Positions 19,424 to 28,459 of a DNA stretch of 64,000 nt are shown piece by piece; the stretch's first letter is position 1, and every line of letters begins with the position of its first letter. The notes beneath the pieces were generated by a model that saw only the letters and a program-made list of their open reading frames with translations, was not told where the DNA came from and made no database searches. A program made the translations under genes and the position numbers. Location of the stretch: contig JAFGXA010000006.1 of assembly GCA_016936855.1 (NCBI GenBank), forward strand, positions 1 to 64,000. Direction: 5' to 3'. The DNA comes from Gammaproteobacteria bacterium. GTDB lineage: Bacteria; Pseudomonadota; Gammaproteobacteria; UBA9339.

Positions 19424-19982
19424 GGTTGTATAAACTTATCTTAATTCTATGTTTTTTTCATTAAAAATCTGGATTGATCATCTGCAAGTTTTGTAGGATA
19501 TTATTGCGTTATTTGTAATGCTTTTTTGGCGTATTTATTGATAGAGCAACAGGTAATCAAGTTAATATATTGTTTCTAATTGATTTTTCTATAAATTTAA
19601 AGTTAAGCTTTAAGTTGATGTTCTAGTGCATTGTTTGTATGTTCTTGATTTTTTTGAGCTATGGATCTATCATCTTCTATGTGACGTTTAATGGAAGAAC
19701 GTCACAGATTGACCGTTAATGGCAGGGAGTGCAAGCAAGGATGTATTTTCTAGGCAAGGATTGCAGCGGTTGATCGTTATAAAACTGTGGAGTAGCAGTG
19801 GTACGGGACCTGCGCAAAAGGAGTTTGCTGTAACAACAGGAGGTTGGCGGGTCCTGGGAGAATTTGCGTGAGGGGTAAGGGAGTTTGTTCACAACCAATG
19901 GATGGATAGGCGCTGTGCCCCTACGCTGTATAGCTTATAGCGTCATTCTTTACAAGTTCTGTATTATGTATAAACTAATGCT
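19424..19982. other. 559-base gap without a convincing gene
   Basis: The left 250 bases are very AT-rich. A perfect 9-bp inverted repeat (TGTGACGTT / AACGTCACA, 19680-19706) precedes a more G-rich block at about 19720-19930. That block contains complementary words GGACC (about 19805) and GGTCC (about 19852), a 60-codon open frame on the minus strand with no recognisable product, and a partial family B repeat at its right end (GGCGCTGTGCCCCTACGCTG, 19909-19928). A small RNA or a decayed gene is possible; I see no match to tmRNA, RNase P RNA or 6S RNA. Confidence 0.5.
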
Positions 19983-20693
19983 ATGAAATTGCTTAGCATT
20001 GAAACATCAAGTTCAAATTGTTCTATTGCCATTTCCGCACATGGGGAAGTGTTTGAAAAAACAGAGGTTGCTGTTAAACAACAGGGAGCAGTCATATTAC
20101 CTATGATCAAGAAATTGTTAGAGGTTGCTTCTCTTGATTTGGCTCAGATTGATGCTTTGGTGTTTTCATCTGGCCCTGGTAGTTTTACTGGTCTTAGAAT
20201 CGCAGGTGGTATTGTCCAAGGTTTGGCGTTCGCCTTGGAAAAACCTGTTATTGCAGTGCCGACTATGTGGGCTTTAGCTTACGCTGTGGCGCATAAATTT
20301 AGTATGAAGAAGGTCGAAATCGTAATTAATGCGCGTATGAACGAATTTTTTTATGGTTATTATCAAGTTTCGAAGAATGGGGTAAAAACATTATTTGCTG
20401 ATTCTTTGGTGAAAAATCAAATTTTTTTGGCAGAGAAACCGGTCGATAGTGATCTTTTGATTTATAATGATTGTCTTGAATTCCATAAGGAATTTATCGA
20501 TAAATATCGTAATTCACCAGTTAAATTAATAGAAGATTTTTACCCTACAGCATCTATGCTGTTGCCGATAGCAGAGGATAAGTTTAATAAAGGCGAAGTT
20601 TTGGCGGCAGATAAAGCTATTCCAACTTATCTTCGCGGTAAAAGTGCTTGGCATACATCATGGCCCGTCATCCTCGTGGATGCTGGGATTTAG
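19983..20693 (+). CDS. tsaB: tRNA threonylcarbamoyladenosine protein TsaB
   Basis: Non-catalytic partner of TsaD in making t6A37 on ANN-decoding tRNAs. The N-terminal ASKHA motif LSIETSSSNCSIAI, the SGPGSFTGLRIAGGIVQGLA signature and the ending PTYLRGKSAW are clear. The last residues (HTSWPVILVDAGI) are unlike other TsaB tails and are translated from a palindromic element, which also provides the stop. 236 residues against about 231 in E. coli, so the core is complete. Confidence 0.93.
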   Translation: MKLLSIETSSSNCSIAISAHGEVFEKTEVAVKQQGAVILPMIKKLLEVASLDLAQIDALVFSSGPGSFTGLRIAGGIVQGLAFALEKPVIAVPTMWALAYAVAHKFSMKKVEIVINARMNEFFYGYYQVSKNGVKTLFADSLVKNQIFLAEKPVDSDLLIYNDCLEFHKEFIDKYRNSPVKLIEDFYPTASMLLPIAEDKFNKGEVLAADKAIPTYLRGKSAWHTSWPVILVDAGI

Positions 20694-20696
20694 AGG
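20657..20696 (+). repeat. Palindromic element forming the 3' end of tsaB
   Basis: CCCGTCATCC and GGATGCTGGGATTTAGAG correspond to the reverse-orientation family A ends, with a short body. The tsaB frame runs through it and stops at the TAG it supplies. Confidence 0.65.
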
Positions 20697-20712
20697 CAAA
20701 TAAACAGAAAAA

Positions 20713-21843
20713 TTAAAATGTTCCCAGTACAAATACCGCAAAAACACCTATGATTATATGTGAGACAGTTACCCCTAAGAGTGAACGTTGTTTTGAATAT
20801 AACCATCCCCAAAACAGGCCAAGTGTAAAGGAGACTAGGATAAATAATGGCTCCACATGGGAGTGGGCTGCAGAGAAAATAACATTTGAAGTTACAATTG
20901 CAAACCAAGTATCTTTTCTAGTGTCACCTAAGAATTGTTGTAATGTGCTTTGTAATACGCCTCTTACGATAAATTCTTGTAAAGGACAGGTGAGAGCATA
21001 CATGCCAACTGTGATCCAATAAATTTTCCAGGAAAATTTAGAAAAAGATGATGATGGATTAAATAGTGGTTGGTGAGAGCCGCCAAATGCAAGAATTATT
21101 GCGATTAGTTTCAGTACAATAAGAAGTGCTATGATCCAAAAAGAATAAAAGACAGCTGCTAATGTATTTCTCTTCCACCTCGCAAGGTTAAAACCAAATC
21201 TTTCCCAAGCATAACCGCTTCTATAGATGAAAAAAGTAAATGATATAGAAAAAAACAATACCATGGTGAGGGAAATGGTTGTGGTGTTGGCAAATACAGA
21301 GCGCCAAGCAAAAGTTGCTCTTAGTAACATAGTATAGAGGGATGTTACTGTTATAAGGACTATAATAAAGACTCCGACTGCGAGTTTGGCTTTACTATCA
21401 TCTAATTCACGCCTGATTGCAGCCAAGGCGTGAGCATTAGAAGTGCGAATCTTTAGTGCTAAATTTTTACCTAGATTTACTGCTATTTGATAATATATAT
21501 CTTTGTGTTTTTGCAGATTTTCAACATCTATTTCCATTAATTTGGTATCTTTTATAGTACGTACCGATGCAGAGCGTGGTTTATCCTCTAAAATTGACAT
21601 CTCTCCAACTACAGCGCCTCTACCAAGCGTGTTTATGCTATATAGTGAGTGATCATCAGCATTTTCTTTGAGGATCTCTACTTCTCCCGATAGAATTACA
21701 AACAGACGCTTATCGATAGCATTTTCGTGAACGAATGTTTCATGCGACTTTAATTCGAGGATGTTGCTGATTTTGCCCAATTTCTTGAGTTGACGTGGAG
21801 ACAATCCATTGAATATTTCACTAGTTAGAAGTGCTGGGTCCAT
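20713..21843 (-). CDS. Fusion: cyclic nucleotide-binding domain + CPBP membrane protease-like domain
   Basis: Residues about 10-130 (from ATG 21843) are a cNMP-binding domain: FNGLSPRQLKKL, LFVILSGEVEIL, GRGAVVGEMSILEDKPRSASVR, the last resembling the phosphate-binding cassette. A coiled linker and a membrane region follow. About 270-375 match the CPBP/Abi (CAAX protease-like) family: CPLQEFIVRGVLQ, IFSAAHSH and VTVSHIIIG. The usual EExxxR appears as QEFIVR. The pairing suggests a membrane protease or scaffold gated by a nucleotide. A TTG at 21885 would add 14 residues; neither start has a clear ribosome binding site. It lies just after miaB on the same strand. Confidence 0.8.
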   Translation of the reverse strand: MDPALLTSEIFNGLSPRQLKKLGKISNILELKSHETFVHENAIDKRLFVILSGEVEILKENADDHSLYSINTLGRGAVVGEMSILEDKPRSASVRTIKDTKLMEIDVENLQKHKDIYYQIAVNLGKNLALKIRTSNAHALAAIRRELDDSKAKLAVGVFIIVLITVTSLYTMLLRATFAWRSVFANTTTISLTMVLFFSISFTFFIYRSGYAWERFGFNLARWKRNTLAAVFYSFWIIALLIVLKLIAIILAFGGSHQPLFNPSSSFSKFSWKIYWITVGMYALTCPLQEFIVRGVLQSTLQQFLGDTRKDTWFAIVTSNVIFSAAHSHVEPLFILVSFTLGLFWGWLYSKQRSLLGVTVSHIIIGVFAVFVLGTF

Positions 21844-21890
21844 GCTAGCAATGTAGCGTTTTGTGAAATTTATTGCAACACCCAACTAGT

Positions 21891-23195
21891 TCAAATTACA
21901 CCTAATAAGGAGTTTGGATATACTTTGGTTATATTGACCATTACCAACTCTCCGATAATACTGCTATTACCAACAAAATTTACTACACGGTTATTTTCAG
22001 TTCGTCCAGCTAAAGTTGTAGGTGATTTTTTAGAGTGGCCAGTAACTAGAACTTCTTGAGTCGTATTTAGCATTTTTTGACTGTATTCGTTTTCTTGTAG
22101 AGTTAGTTGTTCTTGTAGAATTTGTAAGCGTTCTTTTTTTGTGTTGAAATCTAAGTTGTCCGGTAATTTTGCGGCAAGAGTTCCAGGTCTTGGGCTATAA
22201 ATGAAGCTAAATGAGTGGTCGAATTTTATCTTTTTCACAAAATCCATGGTGGCTTCAAAATCAGCGTCAGTTTCTCCAGGAAAACCAACGATGAAATCGG
22301 AACTGATGCTAATAGTTGGTCTTACAGATTTTAATTTTGCGACCACATCAGTGTATTGTTCGCAAGTATAGCGCCTGCGCATGGCTTGCAATATTTTGTT
22401 AGATCCACTTTGTAGCGGTAGATGAATGTGGTTTACCAGTTTTTCAGTTTGATTATAGCAAGCTACTAATTTATCTGATATTGATGAGGGGTAAGATGTT
22501 GTAAAACGAATGCGTTTTATTTTTTCTAGTTCAGCACTTGCTAAAATCAAATCAGCAAGGTCATGTTTTTCGCTTTTATAATCAGTGACGTTTTGGCCGA
22601 TAAAATGAATTTCTTTGACATTTTGTTCAGCTAAAATTTTGATTTCATCCATTATGCTGGAAAAATCTCTACTTACTTCAATGCCTCGTGTATAGGGCAC
22701 TATGCAGTAGCTGCAATATTTGTTACAACCTTCCATGATTGAAACATAGGCGCTAGAAGACGTGACGTGAGGGGGTGGTAGTTCAGAAAATTTTTCCAAA
22801 GCATCAAAGGCGACATCTATTACAGGTTTTTTTGTAGCAATTGCCTGTTCATACATTTTAGGTAAGCGATGTATGGTTTGTGGTCCAAACACGATATCAA
22901 CAAAAGGTGTGCGTTTAACAATATTGATGCCTTCTTGGCTTGCTACACAGCCACCTACTGCAATAATTAAAGTTGGATTTTTTTGTTTTAAATTTTTTAC
23001 GCGACCCAAATCAGAAAAAACTTTTTCTTGGGCTTTTTCGCGGATAGAACAGGTATTGAAAATAATCAAATCAGCTTCATCTGGCCTTTGTGTAGAGTGC
23101 ATATCTAGGTGGTGCCGCATTAGGTCAATAATGCGTAGCGCATCATGTTCATTCATTTGGCAGCCAAAATTTTTTAAGTAAAGTTTCTTATTCAT
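21891..23195 (-). CDS. miaB: tRNA-2-methylthio-N6-dimethylallyladenosine synthase MiaB
   Basis: Radical SAM enzyme adding the methylthio group to i6A37 in tRNA. The auxiliary cluster cysteines are C12 (FGCQMN), C49 (NTCSIR) and C83 (GGCVAS). The radical SAM cluster is C157, C161, C164 (CNKYCSYC). SDFIVGFPGETDADFEATM and a C-terminal TRAM domain follow. 434 residues, slightly short of E. coli. ATGA overlap with the upstream MFS gene shows they are co-transcribed. Confidence 0.96.
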   Translation of the reverse strand: MNKKLYLKNFGCQMNEHDALRIIDLMRHHLDMHSTQRPDEADLIIFNTCSIREKAQEKVFSDLGRVKNLKQKNPTLIIAVGGCVASQEGINIVKRTPFVDIVFGPQTIHRLPKMYEQAIATKKPVIDVAFDALEKFSELPPPHVTSSSAYVSIMEGCNKYCSYCIVPYTRGIEVSRDFSSIMDEIKILAEQNVKEIHFIGQNVTDYKSEKHDLADLILASAELEKIKRIRFTTSYPSSISDKLVACYNQTEKLVNHIHLPLQSGSNKILQAMRRRYTCEQYTDVVAKLKSVRPTISISSDFIVGFPGETDADFEATMDFVKKIKFDHSFSFIYSPRPGTLAAKLPDNLDFNTKKERLQILQEQLTLQENEYSQKMLNTTQEVLVTGHSKKSPTTLAGRTENNRVVNFVGNSSIIGELVMVNITKVYPNSLLGVI

Positions 23196-24445
23196 AGGTT
23201 GTTTATAGTGTTGCCATTAGTTTCTCTTACGAATAAGAGTAGTATGAGAGCTATAAATACACAAATTGGTAATATAGATAGTGAAATTTGATAGCCATGT
23301 GTTGAATAGCTAGCTACCCCAAAGTTTAAAATGCGGTATCGGTCCAGGATTAATCCTATGATAGGTGGCAAAATTGCTCCGCCTAACATGTTAAGACCAT
23401 TCATAAATCCCATGCAGGCTCCTGTTGTATTTGGGCTGCTATTTTCTTTAGCTGAGCTAAAGGCTACTATCAAACCGCTTGAGAAAAATCCTGTACAAAA
23501 TATTAGTAATGCCAGTTCATAGTATGTGAAATCAAGTAAATATATTATTAAAGATGTGGTGATTAGAGTACCAATGGCGCTTACATACATAACAGGATTA
23601 CGTTTAAGCGTGCGGTCAGATATCCACCCAAGAATAGGTGCGCCAAAAATCCAACCGACAAAAATCATTGAGATTAATGTGGCTGCTTCTTTATTGGAAA
23701 GGTGATATGCGCTGCGTAAATATGGTCCTCCCCATAAGGCACCAAAAACTGTAGTTGGTACAAGCATAAGGCCAGCATAGGCAGCTAGCATCCAAATTTG
23801 TTGTTTTTTCAGAATGGCGCGCATTCCATCCCACAGTTTATCAGCTGTGTTATTTGTGTTATTTGAGGTTTTTTTGATTTTTGCTAGGCAAGTCCAAAGA
23901 AGTATTGCCAATAAAAGGCCTATGGCAGATAGCAGTAAAATTGTTGGACGCCAACCTAAGTCTTCGCAGGCAACAGCTAGCGGGGCTTGTGCTGAAATTG
24001 CGCCTATCATTCCTATTGAAAGTAAGAGGCCGGTTAAAATAGAAAAGCGATTTGTTGGGTGTGCATTTGCTGCTATATACATACATCCAATCGCTGCAGA
24101 ACCACCGCCAAGACCTATTAACAAACGCCCGAGAGATGCCAAAAAGAACATATGGGATGCAGCAAAGAGAGTGCTACCTATAGCCACTAGAAGTGCTGAT
24201 GCAGTTAAAAGTCGCCTGACCCCAAACTTATCTAAAATAGCTCCTAATGGTATTTGGCTGAATGCGTAGGCCCAAAAATAAAAAGAAACTAAAATACTCA
24301 ATGATGTTGCATCAGCATTAAATGCTCGCATTAAGCTCTTTACCATTACGCTAGGAGATACTTGTAGAAAATATTGATAAGCATAGAAAAATGCTGTAGC
24401 AAACCAGGCCAACCATGGCCAGAAACCGCCTTTGTTTTCGCTCAT
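23192..24445 (-). CDS. Major facilitator superfamily transporter
   Basis: 417 residues with about twelve hydrophobic helices. The loop 2-3 motif is LGAILDKFGVRRLL and the pseudo-repeat after helix 8 is LGWISDRTLKRNP, both MFS hallmarks. It resembles the phthalate/GPH-like and Legionella-type MFS carriers (FYAYQYFLQVSPSVMV at the N-terminus), but the substrate is unknown. It overlaps miaB by 4 bases and diverges from the KimA-like gene across 46 bases. Confidence 0.88.
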   Translation of the reverse strand: MSENKGGFWPWLAWFATAFFYAYQYFLQVSPSVMVKSLMRAFNADATSLSILVSFYFWAYAFSQIPLGAILDKFGVRRLLTASALLVAIGSTLFAASHMFFLASLGRLLIGLGGGSAAIGCMYIAANAHPTNRFSILTGLLLSIGMIGAISAQAPLAVACEDLGWRPTILLLSAIGLLLAILLWTCLAKIKKTSNNTNNTADKLWDGMRAILKKQQIWMLAAYAGLMLVPTTVFGALWGGPYLRSAYHLSNKEAATLISMIFVGWIFGAPILGWISDRTLKRNPVMYVSAIGTLITTSLIIYLLDFTYYELALLIFCTGFFSSGLIVAFSSAKENSSPNTTGACMGFMNGLNMLGGAILPPIIGLILDRYRILNFGVASYSTHGYQISLSILPICVFIALILLLFVRETNGNTINNL

Positions 24446-24491
24446 TTAATTTCTCTTTCTTTAATTAGTAATTATCCGGTATTATGCTCAA

Positions 24492-26435
24492 ATGTTTGAT
24501 AAGATCAAGAGGCTAGTTTTTGGGGCTCCGCGGCGCCCCATGCAGCAAGAGACTAGGCATACGATTTCTTTAGCTGCTTTTTTTGCTTGGATTGGCTTAG
24601 GTGCTGATGGGCTGTCTTCATCTGCCTATGGTCCTGAGCAGTCTTTTTTAGTGCTAGGGCACCATGTTTATTTGGGCTTATATCTTGCTGTAGCTACAGC
24701 AATCACTGTATTTGTTATATCTCTTAGTTATAACCAAGTTATAGAGCTTTTCCCGAGTGGCGGTGGTGGTTATAAAGTTGCATCGCGTTTGATTAATTCG
24801 CATGCCGGGCTTATTTCTGGTTCGGCCCTATTACTTAACTATACTCTAACTATAGCGGTATCATTTGCTAGTGCTGTTGATGCACTATTTAGTTTGATGC
24901 CGATTGGTTTTCAAGCCTATAAAATCGATACGGCGGTAGCTGGTATATTGATTATGATGTACCTGAATTTGCGTGGCATGAAAGAGTCTATCAAATTTTT
25001 TATGCCGATCTTTTTAGGGTTTGTTATTACTCATTTTATAATTATTATTTACGGAATTGCTATGCATGCATCAAGCTTGGATAGCGTTGTGCAGAATAGT
25101 TGGCATCAAACCCAAGTTAGCTCTAATTATTTAGGTTACTTCTTTATTATTGCGTTATTTATGCGCTCTTATTGTTTGGGTGGTGGTACTTATACCGGAC
25201 TGGAAGCTGTTTCAAACAATGTGAATAATTTGGCGGAACCTAGAGTTAGAACGGGTAAATTGACAATGCTTTATATGTCAGTTTCTTTGAGTTTAACGGC
25301 GGGTGGGATTATTTTGCTATATTTGTTATGGCACGCTTTCCCTGTTGCTGGCAAAACCTTGAATGCGGTAGTGTTCGCCTCTATTTTGGCAAATATTCCT
25401 TATCATCATTTTTTCTTGGTTTTGATTTTGGCGTTTGAAGCTGGTTTGTTGTTTGTTGGTGCAAATACTGGATTTTTAGGTGGTCCTGCTGTTCTTTCTA
25501 ATATGGCAATCGATGGTTGGGTTCCGAAAAAGTTTCGCAACTTTTCTAGTAGATTAGTCGTGCAAAATGGGGTTTTATTATTTGGTGTTAGCGCAATTGC
25601 TGTTTTGATTTGGTCGGGGGGGTCGGTTAAAGAGTTGGTGATTCTTTATAGTTTGAATGTGTTTATTACTTTTTCATTATCGCTCTTTGGCTTATGTCGA
25701 TATTGGTGGCAAAGGCGTAAAATAGAATCTAAGTGGATTTATCGTCTGCCTTTATCTCTTGTAGGTTTTTTATTGTGTAGTACTATTTTTGTGGTAACGG
25801 TTTTAGAAAAATTCACTCAAGGCGCTTGGCTTACTCTTTTGATTACAGGTGTTGTTATTTGTATTGGTCTTGTAATTAAAAACCACTATAAGCAAATTAA
25901 AAAAAGGGTAAGAGCGCTGGATAAGAATTTAACCATGCGAATTGATGTAGGGGATAAAGAGCTAAAAGCTGTAAATCCTAAGAAACCAACGGCGGTGTTT
26001 TTTATTGGAGATAGTATTGGGGAAGGAATGCATACCTTGTTATGGGCGCAACGTATGTTCGCTGGGCGTTTTAAGAATTTTGTGTTTATAAGCGCTGGAG
26101 TGGTTGACGTTTACAGTTATGAAAGTGAAACGGCGCTGCAAAAAATGCAAAGTCAGGTAGAAACAAGGTTGCAGTATTTTTTAAATTATGCGAAGCATTT
26201 GGAAGTTCCAGCTCGTGCCGTAAGTGTGTTTGGTGCTGATCCTGTAACGGAGTTAGTGACAGCTGCTGAAGAGTTAAGCAAAGAGTTTAATGAGTTGGTG
26301 TTTTTCTCGGCACGTTTGATTTTGAAAGAGGAAAATTGGTTGTCGCGTATGTTGCATAATAGTACCCCGAATGCTTTACAAAGTTTATTGCATTTGCGGG
26401 GGTTGCAGATGATGATTTTACCGGTTAAGGTTTAG
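24492..26435 (+). CDS. APC-superfamily permease, KimA/YdaO-like
   Basis: 647 residues. About twelve membrane helices occupy residues 25-470; a ~175-residue cytoplasmic domain follows. The N-terminal ADGLSSSAYGPEQSFLVLG resembles KimA-type K+/H+ importers, and GGGGYKVASRLINSHAGLISG and GGTYTGLEAVSNNVN are typical of the APC fold. In KimA the cytoplasmic domain binds c-di-AMP; whether that holds here cannot be read. Potassium or amino acid uptake are both possible. It is 13 bases upstream of the DotI-like gene. Confidence 0.8.
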   Translation: MFDKIKRLVFGAPRRPMQQETRHTISLAAFFAWIGLGADGLSSSAYGPEQSFLVLGHHVYLGLYLAVATAITVFVISLSYNQVIELFPSGGGGYKVASRLINSHAGLISGSALLLNYTLTIAVSFASAVDALFSLMPIGFQAYKIDTAVAGILIMMYLNLRGMKESIKFFMPIFLGFVITHFIIIIYGIAMHASSLDSVVQNSWHQTQVSSNYLGYFFIIALFMRSYCLGGGTYTGLEAVSNNVNNLAEPRVRTGKLTMLYMSVSLSLTAGGIILLYLLWHAFPVAGKTLNAVVFASILANIPYHHFFLVLILAFEAGLLFVGANTGFLGGPAVLSNMAIDGWVPKKFRNFSSRLVVQNGVLLFGVSAIAVLIWSGGSVKELVILYSLNVFITFSLSLFGLCRYWWQRRKIESKWIYRLPLSLVGFLLCSTIFVVTVLEKFTQGAWLTLLITGVVICIGLVIKNHYKQIKKRVRALDKNLTMRIDVGDKELKAVNPKKPTAVFFIGDSIGEGMHTLLWAQRMFAGRFKNFVFISAGVVDVYSYESETALQKMQSQVETRLQYFLNYAKHLEVPARAVSVFGADPVTELVTAAEELSKEFNELVFFSARLILKEENWLSRMLHNSTPNALQSLLHLRGLQMMILPVKV

Positions 26436-26448
26436 AGGGAGGGCAGGT

Positions 26449-27138
26449 ATGGCTACTAATTCTCAGGAACACATCGATCTAGAGTTGTTTGATCGCGAAT
26501 TGTCTCGTTATATGAGTGGGTTTTATCGTGACAAGTTCCGTATTTATGTAAAGTGGCTATATATTATGGTGTTGCTTAGTGTCTTGTTAATTGGCGCCAT
26601 TGCCTATCTTTGTTTTACTAGACCTGCGAGCGCTAAATTTTCCTATGCTTCTAATATAGCAACTGGTGCGGTATCTGTTATGCATCCATTGAGTGCGCCT
26701 TTAATTAAACCAAGGGAGTTGTTGCAATGGAGTAGGGATAAAGTTTTAAATATCTACAACTTTAATTATGCCAATTACCAGGATATTTTTGCTAACTTGC
26801 AAAGCTCATTCACCAATCAAGGTTGGAAGGATTTTAATACTACATTCACGAGCGATGATTTTCTAAAAAAGATAATTAACAGTAAGTTGTTTGTTAGTGC
26901 GCTTGTGCGTGGACAACCCAAAATAACAAGTGAGGGAGTGTTGGGTGGTAGTTACGCCTGGCAGGTGGAGGTTCCAATAGTTTTGAGCTTTAAGGCAGAA
27001 GGGCAGGATAAGGCGCTTAAGCATGATAATTTATCCATTTCAATGATCTTGGTTAGAGTGCCAAACTTTGATAATGCTAAAGCTATAGCGATTGATGGAT
27101 TTTCAGTTGAAGAGTCTACAGCAAGTAATTTGCAATAA
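26449..27138 (+). CDS. DotI/IcmL-family type IVB secretion protein
   Basis: Inner-membrane protein of the Dot/Icm core family (DotI/IcmL, VirB8-like periplasmic fold). Residues 1-31 are cytoplasmic, about 32-56 form one membrane helix and the rest is periplasmic. Family features are clear: HPLSAP, ELLQWSRDKV, YNFNYANYQD, SFTNQGWKDF, LFVSALVRGQP and GVLGGSYAWQVEVP. 229 residues, near DotI length. The ribosome binding site (GGGAGGGCAGG) is strong. No other dot/icm gene is in the window, so it may be an additional copy or part of a split locus. Its 3' end overlaps pgpA by 23 bases. Confidence 0.88.
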   Translation: MATNSQEHIDLELFDRELSRYMSGFYRDKFRIYVKWLYIMVLLSVLLIGAIAYLCFTRPASAKFSYASNIATGAVSVMHPLSAPLIKPRELLQWSRDKVLNIYNFNYANYQDIFANLQSSFTNQGWKDFNTTFTSDDFLKKIINSKLFVSALVRGQPKITSEGVLGGSYAWQVEVPIVLSFKAEGQDKALKHDNLSISMILVRVPNFDNAKAIAIDGFSVEESTASNLQ

Positions 27139-27592
27139 TGGTCAAAATCGTTGCGGAGTAGAGAGCAGCCAAAAGATCATCCAGCATTATGCCAAAACCG
27201 CCAGCTATCTTTTTGTCACAATTCCGAATTGGCCACGGTTTCCAGATGTCAAATAAGCGAAATAGTAGAAATCCGGCTAAAATCAAAATCCAACTGTTAG
27301 GGGCTAGCGCCATAGTAAAAAGGTAGCCTACAATTTCATCCCAAACGATGGAAGGGTGGTCGTGTTCTCCCAGCATTTCGGTTACTTGCTGGCAAAGCCA
27401 AATGCCAAATAAGAAAAAGGCTAAAATAATTCCCAAGTACAGCCATTGTGGTAGTTGTCTTAGTATTAAATAGATCGGAATTGCTATGAGTGTGCCGCAA
27501 GTGCCTGGCATTATTGGTGAGAGACCACTACCAAATCCGGTAGCTAACAGAATTATAGTTCTACGATACAAAAGGGATCTTTGTTTTGCCAT
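27116..27592 (-). CDS. pgpA: Phosphatidylglycerophosphatase A
   Basis: Membrane phosphatase that makes phosphatidylglycerol from PGP. The ATG at 27592 gives MAKQRSLLYRR, followed by GFGSGLSPIMPGTCGTL, HDHPSIVWDEIVGYLFT, LFRLFDIWKPWPIRN and GFGIMLDDLLAAL, all diagnostic. Three or four hydrophobic helices. One base separates its start from the nusB stop, so the unit nrdR-nusB-pgpA is an operon. Confidence 0.95.
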   Translation of the reverse strand: MAKQRSLLYRRTIILLATGFGSGLSPIMPGTCGTLIAIPIYLILRQLPQWLYLGIILAFFLFGIWLCQQVTEMLGEHDHPSIVWDEIVGYLFTMALAPNSWILILAGFLLFRLFDIWKPWPIRNCDKKIAGGFGIMLDDLLAALYSATILTIIANYLL

Positions 27593-27593
27593 C

Positions 27594-28010
27594 TTAGATT
27601 CCGTTAGGGCGTAGATTTTTCGCCATATTGTCCAGCACGCCATTTACAAATCTAAATCCTTCTTCAGCACCAAATTTTTTGGTTATATCCAAAGCCTCAT
27701 TGATTATAATAGGGCTTGGTATTTCTAGGTTAAACTTTAATTCGTAACTTGCTAAACGCAGGATAGCAAGTTCTACTGGATTAATTTCTTTTAGGTCGAT
27801 GCTAGAGTTATTTTGAATGATTTTATCAATATCTTCAAGGTGTTTTACTGTGTTATTAAAGCTTTCGTTAAAGTAGTTAAGGTCAACTTTTTTAGGGTTG
27901 GCGCGAGAGACAAATTGTTCTCTTACGTTTATGCTGTCTCCAACATTATGCTCCCATTGATATAGAGCTTGTACTGCCAATTCGCGAGCTTTTCTACGAT
28001 TATATTTCAT
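27594..28010 (-). CDS. nusB: Transcription antitermination factor NusB
   Basis: RNA-binding protein that with NusE (S10) recognises boxA in rRNA antitermination. The 138 residues begin [16 protein letters not shown] and contain [10 protein letters not shown] and [25 protein letters not shown], the conserved C-terminal block. It overlaps nrdR by 4 bases. In most gammaproteobacteria ribH precedes and thiL follows nusB; both are missing here. Confidence 0.96.
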   Translation of the reverse strand: MKYNRRKARELAVQALYQWEHNVGDSINVREQFVSRANPKKVDLNYFNESFNNTVKHLEDIDKIIQNNSSIDLKEINPVELAILRLASYELKFNLEIPSPIIINEALDITKKFGAEEGFRFVNGVLDNMAKNLRPNGI

Positions 28011-28459
28011 TTGCTTTTTAACCTTTCAATTTCTTTTAGAAAGCCACTTATATCTTCAAAGTTACGATAAATTGAAGCAAAGCGAACATAGGCGACATGG
28101 TCTAATTCCTTCAAAGCGTCCATCACCATGGTTCCCAATTTCTCAGAGCTAATTTCCTTGTCCCCAATTGTTCTTAGCTTGTGTTGTATTTCGTTGGCAG
28201 CGTGCTCAATTTTCTCAACTCCAACTGGTCGTTTTTCCAACGCTTTCATCATTCCAGAGCGCAATTTTTCTTCAGAAAAATTTTCACGACTTCCATCTCT
28301 CTTTACCACGTGCGGTAAAAGCAATTCAGCATATTCAAAAGTTGTAAAACGTTCTTGACACTCCAAGCATTCACGACGACGACGTACTTTATTGGTTTCG
28401 TGCACCAATCTTGAGTCGATTACTTTTGTATCCCCTGCACCACAAAATGGACATTGCAT
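28007..28459 (-). CDS. nrdR: Transcriptional repressor NrdR
   Basis: Zinc-ribbon/ATP-cone repressor of ribonucleotide reductase genes. Zinc ligands C3, C6, C31 and C34 are present, followed by [19 protein letters not shown] at the start of the ATP cone. 150 residues, normal. It heads the nrdR-nusB-pgpA unit. Its promoter region is full of repeats; no NrdR box was seen there. Confidence 0.96.
   Translation of the reverse strand: MQCPFCGAGDTKVIDSRLVHETNKVRRRRECLECQERFTTFEYAELLLPHVVKRDGSRENFSEEKLRSGMMKALEKRPVGVEKIEHAANEIQHKLRTIGDKEISSEKLGTMVMDALKELDHVAYVRFASIYRNFEDISGFLKEIERLKSK

Noticed and set aside
19716-19898. 60-codon minus-strand frame in the yfiH-tsaB gap
   Set aside because: No recognisable product, unusual composition, no ribosome binding site; more likely chance in a G-rich block.
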